Positions 45,147 through 52,147 of a stretch of 64,000 nt of DNA are shown here, one piece after another. Under the pieces are notes generated by a model that saw only the letters and a list, made by a program, of their open reading frames with translations, was not told the DNA's origin and ran no database searches. Both the position numbers and the translations under genes were made by a program. Origin of the DNA: an uncultured Clostridia bacterium (GTDB lineage Bacteria > Bacillota > Clostridia > Christensenellales > Borkfalkiaceae); the NCBI GenBank assembly GCA_934247935.1, contig CAKQKE010000009.1, positions 13,930 to 77,929 on the forward strand. The letters run 5' to 3'. Every line of letters begins with the position of its first letter. Positions within the stretch are counted from its first letter, which is position 1.

Positions 45147-45328
45147 GTTTTTGATTAAAGGTTGTTAATTGCCACAACCGAAGAGTTTTAAAGCGCAGAA
45201 AGATTTGAAAGTATTAAAAAATAGCGACGTTTTACAGAATAAAACAATTACAAAAAACAACGGTCTGCTAAATTTTCAATTTTCCGTTGTTTTTAAATTG
45301 TTGATTAAACCGGAAAGGGTTAAACAAA

Positions 45329-45377
45329 AAAAGAAGCCGAAAATGAAAGGGGTTTTACCTTTAGTTCGGCTTCTTTT
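45329..45377 (+). terminator. Terminator with perfect 13-bp stem
   Basis: AAAAGAAGCCGAA (45329-45341) and TTCGGCTTCTTTT (45365-45377). It ends the rplI transcription unit. The rest of 45147-45477 has no supported gene. Confidence 0.75.
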
Positions 45378-45381
45378 AATT

Positions 45382-45410
45382 GTTTTACGCTATACGTATG
45401 TCGTAAAACC
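45382..45410. repeat. Dispersed palindrome, copy 8
   Basis: GTTTTACGCTATACGTATGT followed by CGTAAAAC, just past the terminator. Confidence 0.55.
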
Positions 45411-45477
45411 GTCAAAACGGGTGATTTATTTAAGGAATAAATAAAATTACCGCCGTTGACAGACTTATCTTACGTTG

Positions 45478-45690
45478 TTAATTTGCAACGCGTTTAAAGG
45501 GCTTGTAAGCAAATAGAAAAAATATAACCCAAAAGGAAGCAAGACCCACGAGCGCATAAACGATTCTCGACACAAGCGACATAGAACCGAATAAAAACGC
45601 AACGAGGTCAAATGAGAAAAATCCCACCAAAAGCCAATTTAACGCGCCGACAATTACCAGAATGAAAGCGATTATACTTGTAATTTTCAT
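45478..45690 (-). CDS. DUF378 family small membrane protein
   Basis: The 70-residue protein has two hydrophobic helices; IVGALNWLLVGFFSFDLVA and IVYALVGLASFW are the DUF378 (YuzA-like) signature. Function unknown. AGGAGG lies 7 bp before the ATG. Confidence 0.9.
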   Translation of the reverse strand: MKITSIIAFILVIVGALNWLLVGFFSFDLVAFLFGSMSLVSRIVYALVGLASFWVIFFLFAYKPFKRVAN

Positions 45691-45754
45691 TTTAAATTCC
45701 TCCTGATAATAAGTTTGTCAATATTTGGGAAAAATATACAACGAAATTAAAAAT

Positions 45755-45790
45755 GTCCGTTTTACTACACACGTATCGAGTAAAACGGAC
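45755..45790. terminator. Terminator with 12-bp stem (palindrome-related)
   Basis: GTCCGTTTTACT (45755-45766) pairs with AGTAAAACGGAC (45779-45790); the loop contains ACGTAT. It terminates the minus-strand gene ending at 45798. Confidence 0.7.
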
Positions 45791-45797
45791 AAAATTT

Positions 45798-46058
45798 TTA
45801 TTTATTTATATTTTCGATTATCAGATAATCAAAGTCCACGCTTTCGACAAAGTCGCTTTTGTCAAACCTTACGTAATTATATTTTGCATAATTAAAAAGG
45901 TGAGACTTCATTATTACCGGCGTGGCGATATCCATATTATAACAAATTTGAGACACGTAATCCCAAAATTTATGCCACTCGTTTTTTTCTTCAAGCGTAA
46001 GGACGAATTGTTTTATATTTTTGTGGTTTTTTACCGTTCTTCCCCACATTTTCACCAT
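45798..46058 (-). CDS. Conserved small protein of unknown function, 86 aa
   Basis: The sequence (MWGRTVKNHKNIKQFVL, ICYNMDIATPVIMKSH, DFVESVDFDYLIIE) resembles a small soluble family widespread in Clostridia, as far as I recall, without assigned function. GGAG is 11 bp before the ATG, and a terminator follows, so expression is credible. Confidence 0.65.
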   Translation of the reverse strand: MVKMWGRTVKNHKNIKQFVLTLEEKNEWHKFWDYVSQICYNMDIATPVIMKSHLFNYAKYNYVRFDKSDFVESVDFDYLIIENINK

Positions 46059-46322
46059 AACTTAAAACTCCGTAATTTTTATTTGTCTCTTATAGTTTAA
46101 AGTAAAAAGTCTTTAAATGCAAGTGTTTTCGTTTAAATGGATAAACTAAACTTATCAAATTTTCGCTTTACTATTTTGTTAAGGTGTGGTATATTAATGA
46201 TACTTTTACGTGCGTATCGGCCTTTTTGAAATTAAATTTTTGCAATTATCTTTTATAAAAGCCGTTAAAAACAACTCAAATTTGCCAAAAACGGCGTAAA
46301 AATCATTAAAATAAAAAATTTT

Positions 46323-46350
46323 CCAACAAAACGAATAATCATTTCGTTAT
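46323..46350 (+). promoter_or_regulatory. Predicted ECF-sigma promoter 1 (autoregulatory)
   Basis: CCAACAAAACGA (46323-46334), 10 bp, CGTTAT (46345-46350), 17 bp before the sigma gene. The same two words with the same spacing occur at 48462-48489 and, as far as I can see, nowhere else in the window. Confidence 0.65.
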
Positions 46351-46366
46351 TATTATAGGGATAAAG

Positions 46367-46894
46367 ATGGTAGACAAACTTGAACAAAAACTTTCCGAGT
46401 ACATAAACGGAGACGATGCCGCTTTCGGTTATATATACGACGCCACGTATAAGGCTGTGTATTTCACTGCGCTATATATCGTCGGGCAAAAACCTATCGC
46501 CGAGGACGTGGTACAAGAAACTTATTATAAGGCGATAAGGTCGTTAAACACTTATCGGCCTGGCGGTAATTTCACGGGTTGGCTGTGCCAGATTTCCAGA
46601 AACACCGCCATGGACGAAGTGCGAAAACGCTCTAAAGAAATGCTTACCGACTTTCAGACGGAATGGCAATCTTTCGGCGCGGAAGAACAACCTGTGCCGT
46701 ATGTGTTCGACGTGGCTCGCAAAACCTTAAGCGACGAGGAATATCAGATCGTTATGCTTTGTCAGGTTGCCGGGTACAAGCGCAGAGAAGTTGCGCAAAT
46801 GCTCGATATGCCGATAGGCACTGTTACATGGAAAAACAACGAGGCACTTAAAAAACTAAAACAAACTTTAAAGGAGGGAGAAAATGAACGTTAA
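46367..46894 (+). CDS. ECF-type RNA polymerase sigma factor
   Basis: The 175-residue protein has sigma region 2 at about 15-85 (AEDVVQETYYKAIRSLNTYRPGGNFTGWLCQISRN) and region 4 at about 115-165 (LSDEEYQIVMLCQVAGYKRREVAQMLDMPIGTVTWKN). It overlaps the anti-sigma gene by 11 bp, the usual layout. It probably drives its own operon and the lipoprotein gene at 48522 through the matching promoters. Confidence 0.92.
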   Translation: MVDKLEQKLSEYINGDDAAFGYIYDATYKAVYFTALYIVGQKPIAEDVVQETYYKAIRSLNTYRPGGNFTGWLCQISRNTAMDEVRKRSKEMLTDFQTEWQSFGAEEQPVPYVFDVARKTLSDEEYQIVMLCQVAGYKRREVAQMLDMPIGTVTWKNNEALKKLKQTLKEGENER

Positions 46895-47954
46895 AAAATT
46901 ATTAAAAGACAATTCAAAAGAGATACTTCCTTCGCAATCGGTTAAAGACAGGGTAATGGCGGATGCGAGCCGTATAGATTACGGCATTTCGTCAAACGGC
47001 AATACCGCGGTTTTGACGAGGTCGCACGGAAAACTGATCGCATTGTGTTGCGCGGCTTTGGCATTGCTTCTTACTTTGACGATAGTTTTAATCGCAACGA
47101 AACCTAAGGGTGGCGCAGTGGATTTAGGCGGCAGTATAATATGTATCGACGTCAATCCTTCTGTAGAAATCGTACTTAATCAGAACGACGAAATTATAAG
47201 CGTAAAAGGCGGCAATGCCGACGGAGCACTGCTGATTTACGGAGAAGAGTTTGTAGGAAAAACCAAAGAACAAGCGGTTAAGAGAATTGTCGAACTTTTA
47301 TGGAGGGGCGGTTATCTCGATAGCAACGAAATAAGGCTTTATATAGATGCCGCAGATAAAAAGGTAAATCAATTATACGCAAACATTTACCTTGCGATGA
47401 GCGACGAATTGACTTTGCGCGGCGTGGTTCAAACAATAAACGGAGTGACCGAAGAGGCTGTAAAGCAGGCGAAGAAATACGGCGTTTCTGCCGCAAAATA
47501 CAGTCTTGCGTTGCAACTTAGCGGCGGCGATAAAACTCAACTCGAAAAATTGCTTAAATTGTCTTATGAAGAATTGTATAAAAAGGCTTGCGATTACGAC
47601 GAAGATAAAATTTCTTCTATAATTGACGAGATAGCGGCAAACGTTGAGTTTGTAAGAATAAAAGCCGTTTTAAAGACTGTCGAAACGCTCGAAGATTATC
47701 TGGACGTTATTAAAGAGTTTATAGGTAAAGGCGACTATATTTTAAACAAAACGCTTAAAAAATATAACGATTTGTGTTTATCTTCGGGATATCCCGAGTA
47801 TGTTATAAACGAGTTTCTGGTTGGTGACGAACTCGAAGAAAAAGTCGACCAGATGGAAGATTTGCTCGATGATTGGGAAGACGAACTCGAAGACGAACTG
47901 GAAAAAATAAAAAAGAACTATTTAAATAACAGATATGCTTTGAGTGAAATATAA
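46884..47954 (+). CDS. RsgI-like membrane anti-sigma factor
   Basis: The 356-residue protein has a cytoplasmic N-terminus of about 50 residues, one membrane helix (about 51-71), and an extracytoplasmic domain starting IICIDVNPSVEIVLNQNDEI. That is the RsgI periplasmic domain, in which the N91-P92 bond is the expected autoproteolysis site. The rest is helical and ends in an acidic coiled coil (LEEKVDQMEDLLDDWEDELEDELEKIKK). RsgI normally pairs with SigI, but here the partner is an ECF sigma. It holds the sigma factor at the membrane until cleavage. Confidence 0.85.
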   Translation: MNVKKLLKDNSKEILPSQSVKDRVMADASRIDYGISSNGNTAVLTRSHGKLIALCCAALALLLTLTIVLIATKPKGGAVDLGGSIICIDVNPSVEIVLNQNDEIISVKGGNADGALLIYGEEFVGKTKEQAVKRIVELLWRGGYLDSNEIRLYIDAADKKVNQLYANIYLAMSDELTLRGVVQTINGVTEEAVKQAKKYGVSAAKYSLALQLSGGDKTQLEKLLKLSYEELYKKACDYDEDKISSIIDEIAANVEFVRIKAVLKTVETLEDYLDVIKEFIGKGDYILNKTLKKYNDLCLSSGYPEYVINEFLVGDELEEKVDQMEDLLDDWEDELEDELEKIKKNYLNNRYALSEI

Positions 47955-47983
47955 ACAATTCGACAAATAATTTACAAACATTG

Positions 47984-48014
47984 CCGCGCAAGTGAAAACT
48001 TGCGCGGTTAATTT
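47984..48014 (+). terminator. Terminator after the anti-sigma gene
   Basis: CCGCGCAAGT pairs with ACTTGCGCGG over a GAAA loop, followed by TTAATTTTT. Confidence 0.85.
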
Positions 48015-48461
48015 TTGGTTTAACATTTTTATTGTTTCATCGGTTGCGTTTGTTATTTAGCAATTGCACAATTTCGTTCGATTTCGTTTTTTATATTTTG
48101 TTATATTGTCGATTGAAATGTAGTTGCAAGCAAATTGTGCAAATTAATATAAACGTTTTGCGCGGTTTTATATGTGCTTTTACCGCTAAAAATAAAATGT
48201 TTTTATGTTTTTACGGTCGTTTCGTTGTAATATTTTATAAATTCGGAGATTCAGACTCAATAATTTGTCAGAGTGCTCGTATTTTTTTGTAATGTAAAAA
48301 TGTTTTATGCTTTTACGTTGCAAGAAAGAATAATAAAGACTGAATTTTTAAAATCGCTTATAGTTTCTAAAATTATATGCCATCGATTTAAATTTAAAAG
48401 ACGTAAAACCGAAAGCAAAAATCAAAAAAAATAAAAAAAATTTAAAAATTTTAAAATTTTT
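48015..48461. other. AT-rich intergenic region
   Basis: About 450 bp without a supported gene. T- and A-rich, with a long purine tract at about 48411-48460 (AAAAAAATAAAAAAAATTT) directly upstream of the ECF promoter. Confidence 0.35.
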
Positions 48462-48489
48462 CCAACAAAACGATATGCGTTTCCGTTAT
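48462..48489 (+). promoter_or_regulatory. Predicted ECF-sigma promoter 2
   Basis: CCAACAAAACGA (48462-48473), 10 bp, CGTTAT (48484-48489); identical to the sites before the sigma gene. 32 bp before the lipoprotein ATG. Confidence 0.65.
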
Positions 48490-48521
48490 ATAAGTGTAAA
48501 CCAAAAACGGAGGACACATTT

Positions 48522-49463
48522 ATGAAAAAGAAAACGTTATTGACAACTGTACTTGCGGGTGCGCTTGCGTTCGGCTGCTTTGCGGCAGTTGGTTGCGGAG
48601 GAAATGATAACAAGGCAAACACAGAGAAAAACGACGGAGTGTTTGCGCTTAACAGTCAAGAAGAAGTTTACGCATATTCTGCGGCTTCGGCGGCATCGCT
48701 CGTCGGTAATTTAGGCGTTTCGCAGACAAACGGCGGAACGAGTTATCTTTCGGATGTTACGATTAACGACCAATCCAAGTATATAGACATTATAAACGAT
48801 TACATTAGTCTTGCAACAAACATGCTCGATACAAACGGCGGATTTACCATTACCGAAAAAGTTTCCGACAACGGAGACTTTGAGTATAAAATGGAAATAC
48901 AATGCAACGGCGTTTTCGGCGAAAGTTCGGAATACACGATGTATTACAATAAAACTATAAGCAGCGTAGAGCAAGAAGACGGCGAAACCGAAATCGAGTT
49001 TAACATCGACGGTATGATTGTTACCGAAAACGGAACCTTTACAGTAAAGGGGACACATGAAGTCGAAGGTAACGAAAACGAAATGAAGATTCTCGTTAAA
49101 GTAAACGAAGGAAACTATATCGAAGTTAAACAAGAGCACGAAGAAGGTGAAATAAGTTATTCTTATGCTGTGTATATCAACAATCAAAAAATCGAAGAAA
49201 CTTCTTTCTCGCACGAATATGAAGACGGCGAATACGAAGTGGAAATCGAAATAATGAAAAACGGTCAGACGCAAGAGTTTAAACTCAGCCAAAAAGAAGA
49301 AAACGGCGTTACATATATAGACGGTAAGGTAAAAATCGGTTTCGTTTATTTAGATTTCACCATTAAAGTAGGCGTAAACGAAAACGGCGAAAAAGTATAC
49401 GAATATCAATTCAACGGAATGAAGTATATAAAAGACTGGAAATATCTCCCCGAAGCAGCATAA
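48522..49463 (+). CDS. Secreted lipoprotein of the ECF-sigma regulon, function unknown
   Basis: The 313-residue protein has a lipoprotein signal peptide with lipobox FAAVGC (C25). The mature part is strongly acidic and beta-rich, with repeated short motifs (KVNEGNYIEVKQEHEEGEISY, GEYEVEIEIMKNGQTQEFKL). No family recognised. The promoter matches that of the sigma gene, so it is probably part of the envelope-stress response. CGGAGG is the ribosome binding site. Confidence 0.75.
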   Translation: MKKKTLLTTVLAGALAFGCFAAVGCGGNDNKANTEKNDGVFALNSQEEVYAYSAASAASLVGNLGVSQTNGGTSYLSDVTINDQSKYIDIINDYISLATNMLDTNGGFTITEKVSDNGDFEYKMEIQCNGVFGESSEYTMYYNKTISSVEQEDGETEIEFNIDGMIVTENGTFTVKGTHEVEGNENEMKILVKVNEGNYIEVKQEHEEGEISYSYAVYINNQKIEETSFSHEYEDGEYEVEIEIMKNGQTQEFKLSQKEENGVTYIDGKVKIGFVYLDFTIKVGVNENGEKVYEYQFNGMKYIKDWKYLPEAA

Positions 49464-49518
49464 TTGACGCTTTTATACACAACGGTTGCTGTAAACCGAA
49501 TATTATATAATCGCTAAA

Positions 49519-49555
49519 AACAAGAGCAAGGCAAACTGCCTTGCTCTTGTTTTTG
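49519..49555 (+). terminator. Terminator after the lipoprotein gene
   Basis: AACAAGAGCAAGGCA and TGCCTTGCTCTTGTT form a perfect 15-bp stem, followed by TTT. From here to the tRNA (49816) the sequence is AT-rich with no supported gene. Confidence 0.85.
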
Positions 49556-49816
49556 CAAAAATCGGTTTTGGTTTCGGTTTTATTTTTTAATAGAAAGAGT
49601 GGTTGTGTCTTTTTTATTTTTATGTAGAGGAAGTAGAGGATTTTGCGTTTATTAAAAAAGAAGAGTTGCAGTGGTATTTACTTTTTTGATGTGAAATAGT
49701 AGTTGCATTTATTTGCGGGCAAAATCGAGTATATATAAAATAAATGGCAAAGGGGTTGTTTTTTATTTGACAAAAATGCAAAATAGAGATATACTTTATA
49801 GGTAAGAATTTCATAT

Positions 49817-49893
<77 letters not shown>

Positions 49894-49986
49894 AAGCAGT
49901 ATAATCCGAATTGTTGGCTCGTAACGAGCGAATGGTTCGGATTTACTTTTTATATCAGCTATTTAGACTGATTTAGTCATAAAAAT

Positions 49987-50020
49987 AAGGGCTTGCGAGC
50001 AAATCGCAAGCCCTTTGCCG
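49987..50020 (+). terminator. Terminator downstream of tRNA-Arg
   Basis: AAGGGCTTGCGA (49987-49998) and TCGCAAGCCCTT (50004-50015). A second dyad (ATCCGAA / TTCGGAT) lies at about 49912-49941. Confidence 0.75.
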
Positions 50021-50049
50021 TGTTTATAGTTTCGACAAAACTCTGCCGT

Positions 50050-50327
50050 TTATGTAGACTCATCAAACGGCAACCCGTTAGAAATAACGGGATTATTCAT
50101 ATTTTCAGATTTTTTATTGAGTTGTAATTTTTGCCTTTCGGCTTTCCAAAGTTCAAATTCGCTTTTTGCTTCCTCCGTTTCAAAATATCGACGAATCGCG
50201 GGCAATAACGCTCTTGCCAAACCGTCGAGCGCATAGTCGGGTATTCCCGTAGTGTTCTTTCGCTTTCTCGTGCTTTTCCCCTCCGATAGAGTTATTCGTT
50301 AAATTTCATATTCAGTTTTCTTTTCAT
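50050..50327 (-). pseudogene. Small ICE-associated protein, split by a frame change
   Basis: An ATG with a good ribosome binding site (AGGAGCC) at 50327 opens a frame that stops after 11 codons (50292). The conserved-looking part (TGIPDYALDGLARALLPAIRRYF, EFELWKAERQ) is in another frame, open from 50298 to 50050 with no ATG. Proteins with IPDYA..ALARCLLP motifs are common small companions of relaxases in Firmicutes mobile elements, as far as I recall. One base change would fuse the two parts, so I read it as a frameshifted gene; programmed frameshifting is the alternative. Between it and mob (50328-50474) I see no gene. Confidence 0.5.
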
Positions 50328-50621
50328 TTTTATGGCTCCTTTTTCTAAATTTTTCTCAGCCTCGCATGAATGCGATTTGAAAACAGGTCGGGCTTACTTT
50401 TTTATTACTTTCATCTCGGTATCATACCTTCTCTTAAAATGCCGACGCTTACGTTTCCGTTCGGCAAGTTTTACTTACTTGCCTTTAAATTTATTGCTTG
50501 AATTTATTCGGGAATGCTTTTTCTCCCGCTCTTGCTCTTGACGACGAATTGCCGCCTGTTGTGCCGTAGCGAGTTCTTCGGGCGCGTATTCAAGCAACGT
50601 TTTTAATAATTTTACTGCGCC

Positions 50622-51443
50622 CTAATTTGTCGTTGCCGTTTTTTCTTGCTTTTTAAGTTCCGAATATAAATCGCCGTTATCTTTTGCGAGAATATCGTTT
50701 TTGCGTTGCAATTCTCCGTTTTTAGTGCGTAGCGCGATAATTTCCGTTTCTTTTTTCTTTCCTGAAAACGGGATCTTTTCAGATTTTGCCGATTCGTAAC
50801 TTTCAAGCAATTCCTTTACCGGTTTTGCGGCGGCTTGCGCTTCTTCAGCTTCGCGGATCTTCGCTTCGGCGGCTTCTGTCATCTTTTTCGTTTTGTAAGC
50901 AACCGTATCCAAGTGTTTCGCCGTACTTCCTTCTTTTCCGCGCTCCAAACCGTATTTCTTTCCGACGGCTTCGTAAAAATCCGTCTGCAAATCGCGTAAT
51001 GCCGTACGGTCGAAAAGAACTTTTGCGCACAATCTGCCGTCCGTTACGGGCATAAGATTGAAATGCAAATGCGGCGTGCTTTCGTCCAAATGAACGACCG
51101 CCGATACAATGTTTTCTTTGCCGTACCGTTCAGAGAAAAAATCCGTACAATCGGCAAAAAATTGTTTCTGTTGTTCTGCTGTAATACGGTCGAAAAATTC
51201 TTTATCCGAACCTAAAATAAACGACGTTATAACCACCGCGTCGTCTTTGATTTTTCGTTTAGGCGAAAGTTGTTTAATGCGTTCGTCGATAAATGCAAGA
51301 TACTTTTTCTCATACGGCATTGTATGGTAATTCAGATACGTTTTCGACTTGTCGATTTGCGGATTTCTCGTGGACTTATAATTCTCGTCGCGTTCGTTTT
51401 CCCGTTCAATTCCGACAACATCGGCGCGTTTATATTTCTCCAT
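50622..51443 (-). CDS. mob: MOBV-family relaxase (Pre/Mob), apparently damaged at both ends
   Basis: The 273-residue product has the MOBV metal motif HLDESTPHLHF (H118, H125, H127) and the N-terminal IDKSKTYLNYH motif; the rest is a coiled coil. It nicks oriT to start conjugal mobilisation. Two oddities are seen. After its TAG stop the same frame continues 48 codons (GAVKLLKTLLEYAPEELATA...) to TAA at 50475. Upstream, a start with GGAGGTG at 51471 encodes MNYVVFSM, the expected MOBV N-terminus, but is one base out of frame. The gene is therefore probably inactivated or truncated, unless the sequence has errors. Confidence 0.8.
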   Translation of the reverse strand: MEKYKRADVVGIERENERDENYKSTRNPQIDKSKTYLNYHTMPYEKKYLAFIDERIKQLSPKRKIKDDAVVITSFILGSDKEFFDRITAEQQKQFFADCTDFFSERYGKENIVSAVVHLDESTPHLHFNLMPVTDGRLCAKVLFDRTALRDLQTDFYEAVGKKYGLERGKEGSTAKHLDTVAYKTKKMTEAAEAKIREAEEAQAAAKPVKELLESYESAKSEKIPFSGKKKETEIIALRTKNGELQRKNDILAKDNGDLYSELKKQEKTATTN

Positions 51444-51510
51444 GTGGCATACTAAATACGACGTAATTCATCACCTCCGTGAACTCTGTTTTCGATACCT
51501 TTTCTAAAAA

Positions 51511-51528
51511 GGTATAACTCACTATACC
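51511..51528 (-). other. Candidate oriT (MOBV nick region)
   Basis: Minus strand GGTATAGTGAGTTATACC is an inverted repeat that contains TAGTGAG/TTA. This differs at one base from the TAGTGTG/TTA nick core known for the pMV158-type MOBV oriT; the nick would fall between 51518 and 51517. Flanking hairpins are ACCTTTT..AAAAGGT on one side and ACCAAACGCGAAGCGATTTGGT-type (split at 20) on the other. It lies 68 bp upstream of the mob start, the expected place. Confidence 0.7.
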
Positions 51529-51695
51529 AAATCGCTTCGCGTTTGGTGCCGTTCGCCCTTGCAGGGAGCTTATGTCTGTTGAAAATATAACGGCTTCGCC
51601 GTAGCAAGACGAACGAAGATTGAAATGTTTTTAATGTGGTTTTTATAACTGTTCTCTCCTTTGAAATTATTTTTGTCGTGAAAATTTTATATCGC

Positions 51696-51728
51696 TCACG
51701 GCGGGCGATATTGATTGTAATTTTTCAT
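51696..51728 (-). CDS. Ten-codon leader peptide upstream of mob
   Basis: AGGAGGT (51735-51741), 6 bp, then ATG and MKNYNQYRPP, stop. No homology can be claimed. It follows a terminator-like stem and may be part of a translational or transcriptional attenuator for the mob operon. Confidence 0.35.
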   Translation of the reverse strand: MKNYNQYRPP

Positions 51729-51751
51729 TGTTTTACCTCCTGAAAGACGAC

Positions 51752-51784
51752 AAAAAAGCCGCTGATATTTTTTCTATCACCGAC
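51752..51784 (-). terminator. Attenuator-like stem in the mob leader
   Basis: Minus-strand GTCGGTGATA and TATCAGCGGC pair imperfectly and are followed by TTTTTT. Upstream on the same strand, GGAGGTGCTTT is followed directly by an ATG-TAA start-stop (51816-51821). Confidence 0.45.
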
Positions 51785-51852
51785 TTAAAACACAAGTATT
51801 AAGTTTTAGTTTCCGTTACATAAAGCACCTCCGATTTTGTATTTATGGATAA

Positions 51853-51907
51853 AAAAATCCGTGCGATTTCGGTTGCCTTAAATAGGCTCGTTCTTCGCAC
51901 GGATTTT
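51853..51907 (-). terminator. Terminator after the restriction gene
   Basis: TCGCACGGATTT and AAATCCGTGCGA form a 12-bp or longer stem with an inner GCC/GGC hairpin and end in TTTTTTT on the minus strand. Confidence 0.75.
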
Positions 51908-52070
51908 AATCCCGATTATTTAATTTCTGGTCGATTTTACCTAAAAAATCGTACCACAACAAAACCCACGCCGAAACCTCTCTTTTTTAACGATTTCAAC
52001 GCCCGTCGCGGAATTGCCACACTTAACTGCAATTCTATGGTAAACGACGGTAATTCTACAAAGCGGCTAT

Positions 52071-52099
52071 ATGATAGCACAAAAAATCAATTACTGCAA
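52071..52099 (-). promoter_or_regulatory. Minus-strand promoter between restriction gene and mob
   Basis: TTGCAG (52094-52099), 17 bp, TATCAT (52071-52076). It would give a transcript of about 215 nt ending at the 51853 terminator, or reading on into the mob leader. The sequence between shows no gene. Confidence 0.4.
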
Positions 52100-52147
52100 A
52101 TTTTCACTGCCCAATATTAGGCAGCGAAGAAGATTTTGCCGGGAAAA

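Noticed and set aside
45169..45444. A 91-codon frame after the 277-aa gene
   Set aside because: It crosses a perfect terminator stem and a dispersed palindrome.
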